The notes below the pieces were generated by a model that did not search any database, was not told the origin of the DNA, and saw only the letters and a list, made by a program, of their open reading frames with translations. The position numbers were made by a program, and so were the translations under genes. Below are positions 16,615-21,423 of a stretch of DNA of 24,761 bases, in pieces; the first letter of the stretch is position 1; every line of letters starts with the position of its first letter. The DNA is taken from IMG/VR virus record IMGVR_UViG_3300005613_000400, positions 1 through 24,761 of that record; one strand, 5' to 3'. The stretch comes from a virus.

Positions 16615-16816
16615 ATTCTTGCTCTTTACAAGAAAAATTAACTAAAAGCTTATGTTTATTTACTTCTTCAACACCTATTTCTCTTATAACACCCATAGCA
16701 TTAAGAAAACCTGCGGTTGCACAATCATAATGATCGTTATATCTACCTATTTCTAGAGATTGTGAGCATTGCTGGGTTATAGCAGAACATATTTGTAGAA
16801 CTAATAAAAATTTCAT
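16607..16816 (-). CDS. Small secreted-type Cys protein, leftward
   Basis: This 69-residue protein begins with a short hydrophobic stretch (MKFLLVLQICSAI) that could be a signal or anchor segment. It continues with four or more Cys (CSAI, QQC, CATAGF, FSCKEQ) and a conserved-looking NDHYDCATAGFLNAMG block. I recognise this pattern from marine phage genomes, where such small Cys-containing exported-looking proteins recur without known function. It lies on the strand opposite to its neighbours and shares a divergent control region with the gene at 16906 that contains the TCTTAT-N4-ATAAGA dyad. Confidence 0.68.
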   Translation of the reverse strand: MKFLLVLQICSAITQQCSQSLEIGRYNDHYDCATAGFLNAMGVIREIGVEEVNKHKLLVNFSCKEQESI

Positions 16817-16833
16817 ATTGACTTTCTTTTAAA

Positions 16834-16849
16834 TCTTATCTAAATAAGA
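16834..16849. promoter_or_regulatory. Operator candidate, dyad site A
   Basis: TCTTAT-CTAA-ATAAGA is a perfect 6-bp inverted repeat with a 4-base centre. Read leftward it is TCTTATTTAGATAAGAT, which is 17 bases identical to site B at 21858. It sits between divergent genes, overlapping the -35 position of a rightward TATAAT at 16857 and lying just downstream of a leftward extended -10. Confidence 0.6.
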
Positions 16850-16856
16850 GATGTTA

Positions 16857-16872
16857 TATAATATTAATTATA
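16857..16872. promoter_or_regulatory. Divergent -10 elements
   Basis: A rightward TATAAT lies at 16857-16862. Leftward, TGATATAAT (an extended -10, TG-n-TATAAT) has its hexamer at 16867-16872. The two would drive the genes at 16906 (rightward) and 16816 (leftward), both within reach of dyad site A. Confidence 0.5.
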
Positions 16873-16905
16873 TCACACTGACAACATAAACAACTAGAGG
16901 TGAGT

Positions 16906-17166
16906 ATGAAAAAAATGACAGAAGAAGAATTTGCAGCTTACATAGCAGAACAGCAAGATGCAGGTATTCATTATAGAGAACCTTATGAAAAAGGTAGTTG
17001 GAAAGATAGACGAATAGCAGCTATAAACCGATTGTCTAATCATAAAGGTTGGCCTTGTAGTGATAACAATCGCTATTTTGAACAATATAATGCTATCTTA
17101 AACTCAGATGCAACATCACTTTTAGAATTTAAAAAACAATGGAAGGAAAAAAATGGACATAACTAA
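16906..17166 (+). CDS. Small protein, unknown
   Basis: I choose the ATG at 16906 (86 residues), placed just after AGAGGTGAG; a GTG at 16900 would add two residues but consumes the ribosome binding site. The N-terminus is acidic helical (MTEEEFAAYIAEQQDAG). The middle WKDRRIAAINRLSNHKGWPC is basic and the C-terminus is helical (SLLEFKKQWKEKNG). No family is recognised. The 3' end overlaps the ribbon-helix-helix candidate by 14 bases. Confidence 0.7.
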   Translation: MKKMTEEEFAAYIAEQQDAGIHYREPYEKGSWKDRRIAAINRLSNHKGWPCSDNNRYFEQYNAILNSDATSLLEFKKQWKEKNGHN

Positions 17167-17362
17167 ATGGAAAAGTATGGCAATCAAAAAAGAAAACCAT
17201 ACATTATTAAAGGGCCTATGTGCTGATAAGTACAGAGCTCCTGCAGCAATGTTTGAAAAGATCTTGTTAGACTACATAGACTTTCAAGCTAAGAAAAGAA
17301 AAATGAATGTAAATAAGTTTAAGGAAAATCTTATGAGAAAAGGTAATGGTAAATCAAAATGA
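17153..17362 (+). CDS. Ribbon-helix-helix-like candidate DNA-binding protein
   Basis: This 69-residue basic protein has the layout of a small RHH repressor. A short strand, WKSMAIKKE, is followed by helix HTLLKGLCADKY, a turn with RAPAAMF and helix EKILLDYIDFQAKKRK. A strand with alternating small or basic residues followed by two helices is the hallmark of Arc/CopG-type proteins, which bind inverted repeats as dimers. The overlaps with both neighbours (14 and 4 bases) show operon expression. It is the most plausible local binder of the TCTTAT-N4-ATAAGA sites, the first of which lies upstream of its own operon. The RHH assignment comes from pattern reading only. Confidence 0.6.
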   Translation: MDITKWKSMAIKKENHTLLKGLCADKYRAPAAMFEKILLDYIDFQAKKRKMNVNKFKENLMRKGNGKSK

Positions 17363-17580
17363 GCTTAACTCCTGAAGACATAAAAAGACTAAGTGCACTT
17401 AAAAAATTTAGCAAGGAATATTTTAAAGTTGAATTTGATGCGGATCAAAAAACTTTAACTTTAATTGTTAATGATACAACAAGAAACAGTATAGACTTAG
17501 CTGATGCTGAAGAATCATTTGATGATGCGCTTGAAGTAATAAAAAATTTTTTTATTGAATTAAGGGGGACTATACAATGA
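17359..17580 (+). CDS. Small acidic alpha/beta protein, unknown
   Basis: This 73-residue protein starts by ATGA overlap with the RHH candidate and ends by ATGA overlap with the next ORF. It has a basic helical start (LTPEDIKRLSALKKF), a two-strand segment (YFKVEFDADQKTLTLIVND) and an acidic helix. It may form a small alpha/beta fold. No family is recognised; operon position links it to the DNA-binding candidate. Confidence 0.62.
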   Translation: MSLTPEDIKRLSALKKFSKEYFKVEFDADQKTLTLIVNDTTRNSIDLADAEESFDDALEVIKNFFIELRGTIQ

Positions 17581-17822
17581 AGAAACCAAAACCTGTTGCC
17601 AATAGCACTAAACCATATATTAAACAAAAAAGATGGAGTATCATAGCCAACAAAATACACGATGAATGGTGTATCGAGAACGGTTACTCGATCAAGATTG
17701 AAGCACCAAGCTTCAAGCAACAGGCGTCAAGCGTTAAACCTGTAGATGTAACGGCACTTAATATGTACAACACTAACAACTTTGTAAATTATGAAGATCA
17801 AGAGACTAATCGTAAGAATTAG
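17577..17822 (+). CDS. Small basic protein, unknown
   Basis: This 81-residue protein has a Lys/Pro-rich start and a central helix KRWSIIANKIHDEWCIENGY, then a polar tail that looks disordered. It overlaps the upstream gene by 4 bases and the RMWYA paralogue at 17791 by 32 bases. The coding DNA holds a short perfect hairpin (TTGAAGC/GCTTCAA, 17698-17716). No family is recognised. Confidence 0.58.
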   Translation: MKKPKPVANSTKPYIKQKRWSIIANKIHDEWCIENGYSIKIEAPSFKQQASSVKPVDVTALNMYNTNNFVNYEDQETNRKN

Positions 17823-17916
17823 AATGTGGTATGCTAAGCTTAGGGGCCATAAAAGATGGGACTATGAGCCTAGTAAACATTATATGAGAAAAAGACACCA
17901 GGATGATACAGCATGA
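17791..17916 (+). CDS. RMWYA-type basic miniprotein, paralogue 2
   Basis: This 41-residue ORF starts at an ATG within the 3' end of the preceding gene. It encodes LIVRIRMWYAKLRGH, KRWDYEPSKHYM and RHQDDTA, closely matching the 47-residue ORF at 16240 (RMWYA, RGH, KRW, YEPSK, RHQDDTA all conserved, with a two-residue gap after RGH). Many of the differences are conservative and third-position codon changes are frequent, which suggests both copies are translated. The stop overlaps the next start (ATGA). Confidence 0.65.
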   Translation: MKIKRLIVRIRMWYAKLRGHKRWDYEPSKHYMRKRHQDDTA

Positions 17917-18035
17917 AAAAAAAGAAAAAATGGATTATTGATGGATATTATATTGATGAAAAAGGTATAGCTTGGACATTTTTATATTCTGCCGATGATT
18001 GGAGAAAGACTAAAAAAGTAAAAGGAGTGATATAA
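17913..18035 (+). CDS. Lys-rich miniprotein, unknown
   Basis: This 40-residue ORF opens with MKKKKKW, then IIDGYYIDEKGIAWTFLYS, which looks like two beta strands, and a basic C-terminus. It is joined to the upstream gene by ATGA and to the downstream gene by TAATG. Its place between two duplicated genes and tight coupling are the main support. Function is unknown. Confidence 0.55.
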   Translation: MKKKKKWIIDGYYIDEKGIAWTFLYSADDWRKTKKVKGVI

Positions 18036-18214
18036 TGAAAAAAGGTAATGGTTGGATGGAGTATACTAACTATGTTAGGCATTATATTGAAGATACGCCA
18101 ACAGGACATAAGATTACTTTAGTATCAGCAGACGACTCAACATTAGAAATTAATTGTGTATGGTCAGATAGATCTAGAGATAAAACAGGTCGTGTGACCC
18201 TTGCTAAAAAATAA
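18035..18214 (+). CDS. GWMEY-type small protein, paralogue 2
   Basis: This 59-residue protein is homologous to the C-terminal part of the 92-residue protein at 15969: GNGWMEYTNYVRHYIEDTPT, LVSADDSTLEINC and TGRV align without gaps across most of the length. It lacks the 33-35 residue N-terminal extension of its paralogue. AAAGGAG precedes the ATG by 6 bases (18021-18027). Function is unknown; the preserved Trp, Tyr, His and Cys positions mark the fold core. Confidence 0.7.
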   Translation: MKKGNGWMEYTNYVRHYIEDTPTGHKITLVSADDSTLEINCVWSDRSRDKTGRVTLAKK

Positions 18215-18241
18215 TGACTTGCAATAGGAGAAAAAAAGTTT

Positions 18242-18460
18242 ATGAATAAAAAAGAATCAACATTGATTTGCAACAAGTGCAAAGGAAACGGTTTTGTTAG
18301 AGGTTCATTAGGGAACACAGGAACTTGTATCCATTGCTTTGGATCAGGACATAACGACCACGCATCACGGACCACGGCTGATGATATATTAAGTTTATTA
18401 GATATGTGTGAAGATTATGTCGAAGAAGCCGAAAGTACCAAAATTCGAAAGACCCACTGA
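18242..18460 (+). CDS. DnaJ-type zinc-finger small protein
   Basis: This 72-residue protein contains two CxxCxGxG-like repeats: CNKCKGNGF and CIHCFGSGH, the half-sites of a DnaJ central zinc domain, separated by about 15 residues. No J domain is present, so it is a free-standing zinc finger, perhaps contacting a host chaperone, RNA or a partner protein. AGGAG precedes the ATG by 12 bases. The C-terminal acidic helix (DDILSLLDMCEDYVEEAE) overlaps the next gene. Confidence 0.8.
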   Translation: MNKKESTLICNKCKGNGFVRGSLGNTGTCIHCFGSGHNDHASRTTADDILSLLDMCEDYVEEAESTKIRKTH

Positions 18461-18740
18461 ACTAACAAAAGTGTTAGTGCTGATGGCTAAGCACGTACCA
18501 TACAAATATTATCAAAGACTTATAACTGTAATAGGTTCGCTTCTTACAGGTATAACTTTTGGTTATAAATCAGGTGGCATTAATACAGATTTTATTAGAG
18601 ACGCAATAGAGATTTACGGATTCCATCGTGGTGAAGACATAGAAGGTGATGAGCTAAAGGATGAGATAAAAAATAAAATAAAAAGAAATGATAATGTCAT
18701 TCCGTTCAAGGTTATACAGGGTGGTAGAGAAGATGTATAA
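18417..18740 (+). CDS. Small protein, unknown
   Basis: This 107-residue protein starts at the ATG at 18417 (a GTG three codons upstream is an alternative). The N-terminus is Lys/Pro-rich. A hydrophobic helix, YYQRLITVIGSLLTGITFGY, follows at about residues 32-51, then an acidic/basic helical tail ending in VIPFKVIQGG. The hydrophobic part could be a membrane helix or buried core. It overlaps the DnaJ-type gene by 44 bases and the next ORF by 8. Confidence 0.6.
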   Translation: MSKKPKVPKFERPTELTKVLVLMAKHVPYKYYQRLITVIGSLLTGITFGYKSGGINTDFIRDAIEIYGFHRGEDIEGDELKDEIKNKIKRNDNVIPFKVIQGGREDV

Positions 18741-18942
18741 TACTAGAATGGAAAAAAATATAGACAGGGATTATTATTTAATTTCATCTTTAATTAAGGA
18801 TTTAAAATATCAAGGCGCTGAAATCACATCTATCATTCAAGATGTTCATATTAATTACGAGGTCGCCTCTCAAAGAAAAAATAATAGAGAGGTTCACTAT
18901 CGTGATTTATTCGCCAGACTTGTTAAGACTTATGGGCACTAA
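18733..18942 (+). CDS. Small protein, unknown
   Basis: I choose the ATG at 18733 (69 residues), which overlaps the previous stop; an earlier ATG at 18688 would read through the body of the upstream gene. The sequence is helical (YYLISSLIKDLKYQGAEITS) with a basic C-terminus ending VKTYGH. The alternation of Ile and charged residues suggests a small helical or HTH-like domain, but no family is recognised. Confidence 0.55.
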   Translation: MYNTRMEKNIDRDYYLISSLIKDLKYQGAEITSIIQDVHINYEVASQRKNNREVHYRDLFARLVKTYGH

Positions 18943-19369
18943 TATAGCTGCTGACCTTCTTAACCAAAATCATATATCTAACGAACAGAAATTGTGGAGA
19001 CACGTTATTGTCAACGCTATGGAAGATGCACGAGCCACACCTAGTGATAGGAAAACTTCCATTTATAAATTTGATGCACACGAATGGATTATGGAATCTA
19101 AAGACTTTGAGATCATTTGTTGGTGGGCCAATTGGGACCCGGAGGAAGTTAGAGCTCAGTATAAACGTGCATTAAAAGATTTAAACATTAAATTTACTTA
19201 CAAACAAATAGCTTGGAAACAGTATTACGAATTGTTTAAAAAATTAAAAAGAGCAAAAGTTGCAGAAGATAGAAAGTATTTACGTAATAAGGTAGAGGAA
19301 GCAAGACGTGTTGTTATGAACGCAAAAGCCATTGCTATGACTACATTTTTTATTTCTGTCACTGCTTGA
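18932..19369 (+). CDS. Conserved phage protein, possible HTH-type
   Basis: The true start is probably the ATG at 18932 (145 residues), overlapping the previous stop; the longer frame to 18842 only duplicates upstream coding DNA. The protein contains DAHEWIMESKDFEIICWWAN followed by WDPEEVRAQYKRAL, a pattern I know from small phage proteins (an aromatic helix followed by D-P-x-x-V/I-R), where a DNA-binding role has been suggested. The C-terminal half is strongly basic and helical (KLKRAKVAEDRKYLRNKVEEARR). The final codon region contains the -35 of the next promoter. Confidence 0.68.
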   Translation: MGTNIAADLLNQNHISNEQKLWRHVIVNAMEDARATPSDRKTSIYKFDAHEWIMESKDFEIICWWANWDPEEVRAQYKRALKDLNIKFTYKQIAWKQYYELFKKLKRAKVAEDRKYLRNKVEEARRVVMNAKAIAMTTFFISVTA

Positions 19370-19394
19370 TCCCATCTAATTTATCTAAGATAAT
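19366..19394 (+). promoter_or_regulatory. Promoter TTGATC-17-GATAAT
   Basis: TTGATC at 19366-19371 and GATAAT at 19389-19394 are 17 bases apart, close to the sigma70 consensus. The predicted start near 19401 leaves a short leader with AAGGAGA before the ATG at 19425. The spacer contains TTATC-TAA-GATAA, a possible weak relative of the dyad operator. Confidence 0.6.
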
Positions 19395-19424
19395 TGTGTT
19401 CTAACAATCAACGAAGGAGACGCT

Positions 19425-19604
19425 ATGTTCGGATACAAAGACGACGAAGTCGAAAATAAAAACAAAATAGAGCAATTAGAAGATAAGGTTGAAGAACTTG
19501 AAAATAAGATTGCAAACATTATGGACGTATTAGAAATCCAAGAAGAAGAAGTGGATGATGATATGGACGAAGATGTTGAAGACGAAGAAGAAAACGAAGA
19601 GTAA
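19425..19604 (+). CDS. Acidic coiled-coil small protein
   Basis: This 59-residue protein consists of a heptad-like charged helix (KIEQLEDKVEELENKIANIMDV) followed by a tail made almost wholly of Asp and Glu. It has a strong ribosome binding site (AAGGAGA, about 8 bases before the ATG) and its own promoter, so it is probably well expressed. A very acidic tail on a coiled coil suggests a dimeric protein that mimics nucleic acid or binds a basic partner, as several phage inhibitors of host nucleic-acid proteins do; this is inference. Confidence 0.75.
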   Translation: MFGYKDDEVENKNKIEQLEDKVEELENKIANIMDVLEIQEEEVDDDMDEDVEDEEENEE

Positions 19605-19661
19605 AATAAAAACGCCCACTGCAGGAAAATGCTAACAAAAAAGCTAAAACCCGCAGTGGGC
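19605..19661 (-). terminator. Leftward intrinsic terminator of the alpha-CTD-like gene
   Basis: GCCCACTGC (19614-19622) and GCAGTGGGC (19653-19661) form a perfect 9-bp stem with a 30-base loop. On the minus strand the stem is followed by GTTTTTATTTT. It lies 43 bases past the stop of the leftward gene, in the expected place. The long loop is unusual. Confidence 0.65.
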
Positions 19662-19704
19662 TAACGATAGGAGCGCTAATGCGTCTGTCACTAGCACCTA
19701 ACGA

Positions 19705-20136
19705 TTAACAAAATTTGACGTTCTTGTCAAAGGAATTATCTTCCCACTTATCCAGCTCCTGCTTAACATCATACACATAATTTTCATATTCTGTTTCAGG
19801 GTCCATATAGAACGGATCGTTTCTGAACTTATCTAATTTGTCCTCATCATAAGCACAGAATGTGGATGCAACTAACTCTACATTAGTACGCTTGCTTCTT
19901 TTATTAGCATACGCATAATCAGGTAACCTATGGCCAAAGAAGGATAAGTATTTAACTATCCTTTCTGTTTGTTTACCGGTAAAGCCTGAATTCATAAAGT
20001 CAGATAATCTAAAATGTAATAGATCACCAATACTTACATCGGGCCCAAATTTATCAGTTAGTTTTTTAATCAACGATCGGTCTGTACCGAAGTGTTGAGT
20101 GTTTTTAAGTTTAGCGTTGTACGCTTTTATTTTCAT
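19705..20136 (-). CDS. Small leftward protein with RNA polymerase alpha-CTD-like HhH stretch
   Basis: I choose the start at 20136 (143 residues) because AGGAG lies 8 bases before it; an upstream ATG at 20175 lies within a dyad and lacks a ribosome binding site. Residues of roughly 20-62 read RSLIKKL..., VSIGDLLHFRLSDFMNSG, FTGKQTERIVKYLSFFGHRL. This follows the pattern of the bacterial RNA polymerase alpha C-terminal domain (L..L, IGDLL, D/E-L, GKKS-x-EI, L...G..L), a helix-hairpin-helix fold that contacts DNA and regulators. The C-terminal half is acidic and Tyr-rich. The gene has its own promoter candidate and terminator and runs against all neighbours. A transcription-modulating role is my inference. 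Confidence 0.65.
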   Translation of the reverse strand: MKIKAYNAKLKNTQHFGTDRSLIKKLTDKFGPDVSIGDLLHFRLSDFMNSGFTGKQTERIVKYLSFFGHRLPDYAYANKRSKRTNVELVASTFCAYDEDKLDKFRNDPFYMDPETEYENYVYDVKQELDKWEDNSFDKNVKFC

Positions 20137-20158
20137 AGTTTTTACTCCTATGTTACAC

Positions 20159-20176
20159 AATGACTTAAGTGTCATT
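20159..20176. promoter_or_regulatory. Dyad in the leader of the alpha-CTD-like gene
   Basis: AATGAC and GTCATT flank TTAAGT as a perfect 6-bp inverted repeat. It lies between the promoter candidate and the ribosome binding site of the leftward gene, so it could be an operator for autoregulation. Confidence 0.4.
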
Positions 20177-20185
20177 GATAGAAGT

Positions 20186-20213
20186 AAATTAGTTTAATGA
20201 AATTAATCGTCAA
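20186..20213 (-). promoter_or_regulatory. Leftward promoter candidate TTGACG-16-TAATTT
   Basis: On the minus strand TTGACG (20213 to 20208) is followed after 16 bases by TAATTT (20191 to 20186). This predicts a start near 20179, upstream of the 20136 gene. The -10 is only a moderate match. Confidence 0.4.
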
Positions 20214-20241
20214 TAACTTTTTTTATAGGATAGTCTGATAT

Positions 20242-20275
20242 AAAAAACCCAGGTTGGATGAGGCAACCTGGGTTT
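20242..20275 (-). terminator. Leftward intrinsic terminator, 12-bp stem
   Basis: AAACCCAGGTTG (20245-20256) and CAACCTGGGTTT (20264-20275) form a perfect 12-bp stem with a 7-base loop. On the minus strand the hairpin is followed by a T-run (T6 pairing with A at 20242-20247), while on the plus strand no T-run follows. It therefore ends transcription coming leftward from the gap at 20276-20713, where no leftward gene is seen, and insulates the alpha-CTD-like gene. Confidence 0.8.
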
Positions 20276-20460
20276 GTAGAAAGGAATGAAAAACAAATGA
20301 TGCAATATTATATTACACTTTATAGTTGTATGTCTATATCCTAGTTTCCCGAGTGCTTGGGAAAGAGGTTTCCTAAGTGCTTGGGATGATCGTGGTTCGT
20401 GGCTCTAAAGTATGGGGTCACGCACCACGGCTCACGGTTCAGTTGTCATCTACTATAATC
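20276..20460 (-). ncRNA. Candidate structured ncRNA in GC-rich pocket
   Basis: This stretch has no convincing ORF and contains a conspicuously GC-rich part (about 20345-20440) in an AT-rich genome. It includes two 18-base near-identical repeats and an 11-bp stem (CGTGGTTCGTG 20391-20401 with CACGCACCACG 20419-20429, one mismatch). Leftward transcription would end at the strong intrinsic terminator at 20242-20275, as expected for a small RNA. A weak -10 (TATAGT, minus strand, near 20455) is present; the promoter is not convincing. Confidence 0.4.
20345..20386. repeat. Two 18-base direct repeats
   Basis: TTTCCCGAGTGCTTGGGA (20345-20362) and TTTCCTAAGTGCTTGGGA (20369-20386) differ at two positions and are spaced at 24 bases. 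Each is itself a partial palindrome (TCCC...GGGA). They could be protein sites or paired stem-loops in a transcript. Confidence 0.75.
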
Positions 20461-20504
20461 CCGCTCCTTAGAGAAAAAAAATAAAAAAAAAATTTGTAAG
20501 GAAA

Positions 20505-20608
20505 AAACTAGGAAACTAGGAAAAAATGCAAAAAAGCAAGTAAAATCAAGGCAAATATCTTCCCAATTTAAGAAAAAAAACTAGGAAAATTCCCAGAAAA
20601 CTAGGAAA
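20505..20608. repeat. Four AAACTAGGAAA repeats in an A-tract region
   Basis: Exact copies of AAACTAGGAAA occur at 20505-20515, 20513-20523, 20578-20588 and 20598-20608. The surrounding 20461-20660 is extremely A/T-rich with several A- and T-tracts on one strand. The rest of the 20461-20713 gap has no gene. Such iterated sites beside AT-rich DNA suit a replication origin, or a packaging (pac/cos) site recognised by the small terminase encoded directly downstream. Confidence 0.6.
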
Positions 20609-20713
20609 AATCTTGATCCAACCTATTAAATTTGTAAAAATTTTTTTATTTTTCCTACTTTGGGGTATATAGCAGATGAGGAATTGGGAAAAGTATGATA
20701 CAAATAGGTCAAT

Positions 20714-21226
20714 ATGGGTAAAAAGAAAAACGCATTAAAATCAATTACTGAGCTTACGCCAAGGCAAAAGATGTTTGTTGATATCTATGTAGAGAACTAT
20801 GGCCAAATGACTAAGGTTAAAGCTGCAGAGATGGCAGGGTATAAATCTAGCAGTAAATATGGTCCCACTGAAATAGCATCAAGATTAACTAATCCTGATG
20901 TCAATCCACATGTATGCAGATATATGGAAATGAAATTACAAAAAGAATTACAAATATATGAAAAAGATAAATTAAGAAAATATAAAAGATTTGACCACTT
21001 GTCTAAGAAAGCAGAAGACAAAGGACAGTTAGGTGTAGCGGTAAACGCAGAATACCGAGCTGGCCAAATGGCAGATATGTTTGTAAGTAAAGCACAGATA
21101 ACACATGTTGGATTGGAGGGTATGTCACGTGAGCAATTGGAGAAGCGCTTATCCGAACTTGAAAGTAAAATCGGAGAAGCCAAAAACATTATTGACGTCA
21201 CGCCAAATAAAGTTATTGAAGAATAA
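20714..21226 (+). CDS. terS: Small terminase subunit
   Basis: This 170-residue protein recognises phage DNA for packaging. The N-terminus LTPRQKMFVDIYVENYGQMT followed by KAAEMAGY and, further on, PDVNPHVCRYMEMKL matches the helix-turn-helix DNA-binding start of terminase small subunits of the Terminase_2 type. A helical central region and a C-terminal coiled segment (SREQLEKRLSELESKIGEA) for oligomerisation follow. The ribosome binding site is weak. The gene directly follows the iterated AT-rich region, a plausible binding site. Unusually, a full-length large terminase gene does not follow within the window. Confidence 0.85.
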   Translation: MGKKKNALKSITELTPRQKMFVDIYVENYGQMTKVKAAEMAGYKSSSKYGPTEIASRLTNPDVNPHVCRYMEMKLQKELQIYEKDKLRKYKRFDHLSKKAEDKGQLGVAVNAEYRAGQMADMFVSKAQITHVGLEGMSREQLEKRLSELESKIGEAKNIIDVTPNKVIEE

Positions 21227-21317
21227 CGATTGGCATTCTTTTATCCAGGTTTTTAATGAAGTGCATAATCCTGGGATGTGTACTTCTGTTGGAACTGTAA
21301 ATGTGAAAATAAATTAG
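21216..21317 (+). pseudogene. Short ORF overlapping terS end, possible large-terminase remnant
   Basis: From a TTG at 21216 a 33-residue frame runs KNNDWHSFIQVFNEVHNPGM and on to a TAG at 21317. It overlaps the terS stop by 11 bases, the usual place for a large terminase start. The composition (Trp, His, Phe, Asn) looks protein-coding, but the frame closes after 33 residues just before a tandem repeat. It may be the broken 5' end of a large terminase gene, a real miniprotein or a chance frame; I cannot decide between them. Confidence 0.3.
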
Positions 21318-21318
21318 G

Positions 21319-21406
21319 ATGGCTAAAACTTTATTATGGGAATTTAGAGCAAATGGCTAAAACTTTACTATGGGAATTTAGAGCAAATGGCTAAAACTTT
21401 ACTATG
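21319..21406 (+). repeat. 34-bp tandem repeat, 2.6 copies, each with a micro-ORF
   Basis: Units at 21319-21352 and 21353-21386 differ at one base; a partial third covers 21387-21406. Each full unit starts ATGGCTAAAACTTTA and encodes MAKTLLWEFRANG, whose TAA stop lies inside the next unit's ATGGCTAA, so start and stop overlap by 8 bases. The third copy reads MAKTLLCNF and stops. Within a unit, GCTAAA can pair with TTTAGAGC with one bulge. Confidence 0.85.
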
Positions 21407-21423
21407 TAATTTTTGAGATTTTT

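Noticed and set aside
16616-16634. TTCTTG/CAAGAA hairpin as bidirectional terminator between convergent genes
   Set aside because: The stem is only 6 bp and AT-rich, and lies inside the leftward coding region without a clear T-run.
17698-17716. TTGAAGC/GCTTCAA hairpin as regulatory element
   Set aside because: It is a short stem within coding DNA, with no second copy and no adjacent signal; chance is likely.
19679-19708. Nine-codon ORF with AGGAG-type site
   Set aside because: It is too short to support and overlaps the 3' end of the leftward gene; the AGGAG may be chance.
20245-20275. Rightward terminator for the genes ending at 19604
   Set aside because: The hairpin has no T-run on the plus strand and lies beyond a leftward gene; the T-run is on the minus strand.
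20341-20460. tRNA gene in the GC-rich pocket
   Set aside because: GGTTC-like strings are present, but no 7-bp acceptor stem, anticodon arm and T-arm can be placed together.
21319-21406. CRISPR-like array
   Set aside because: The units are directly adjacent with no spacers, and only two and a partial third exist; it is a tandem repeat.
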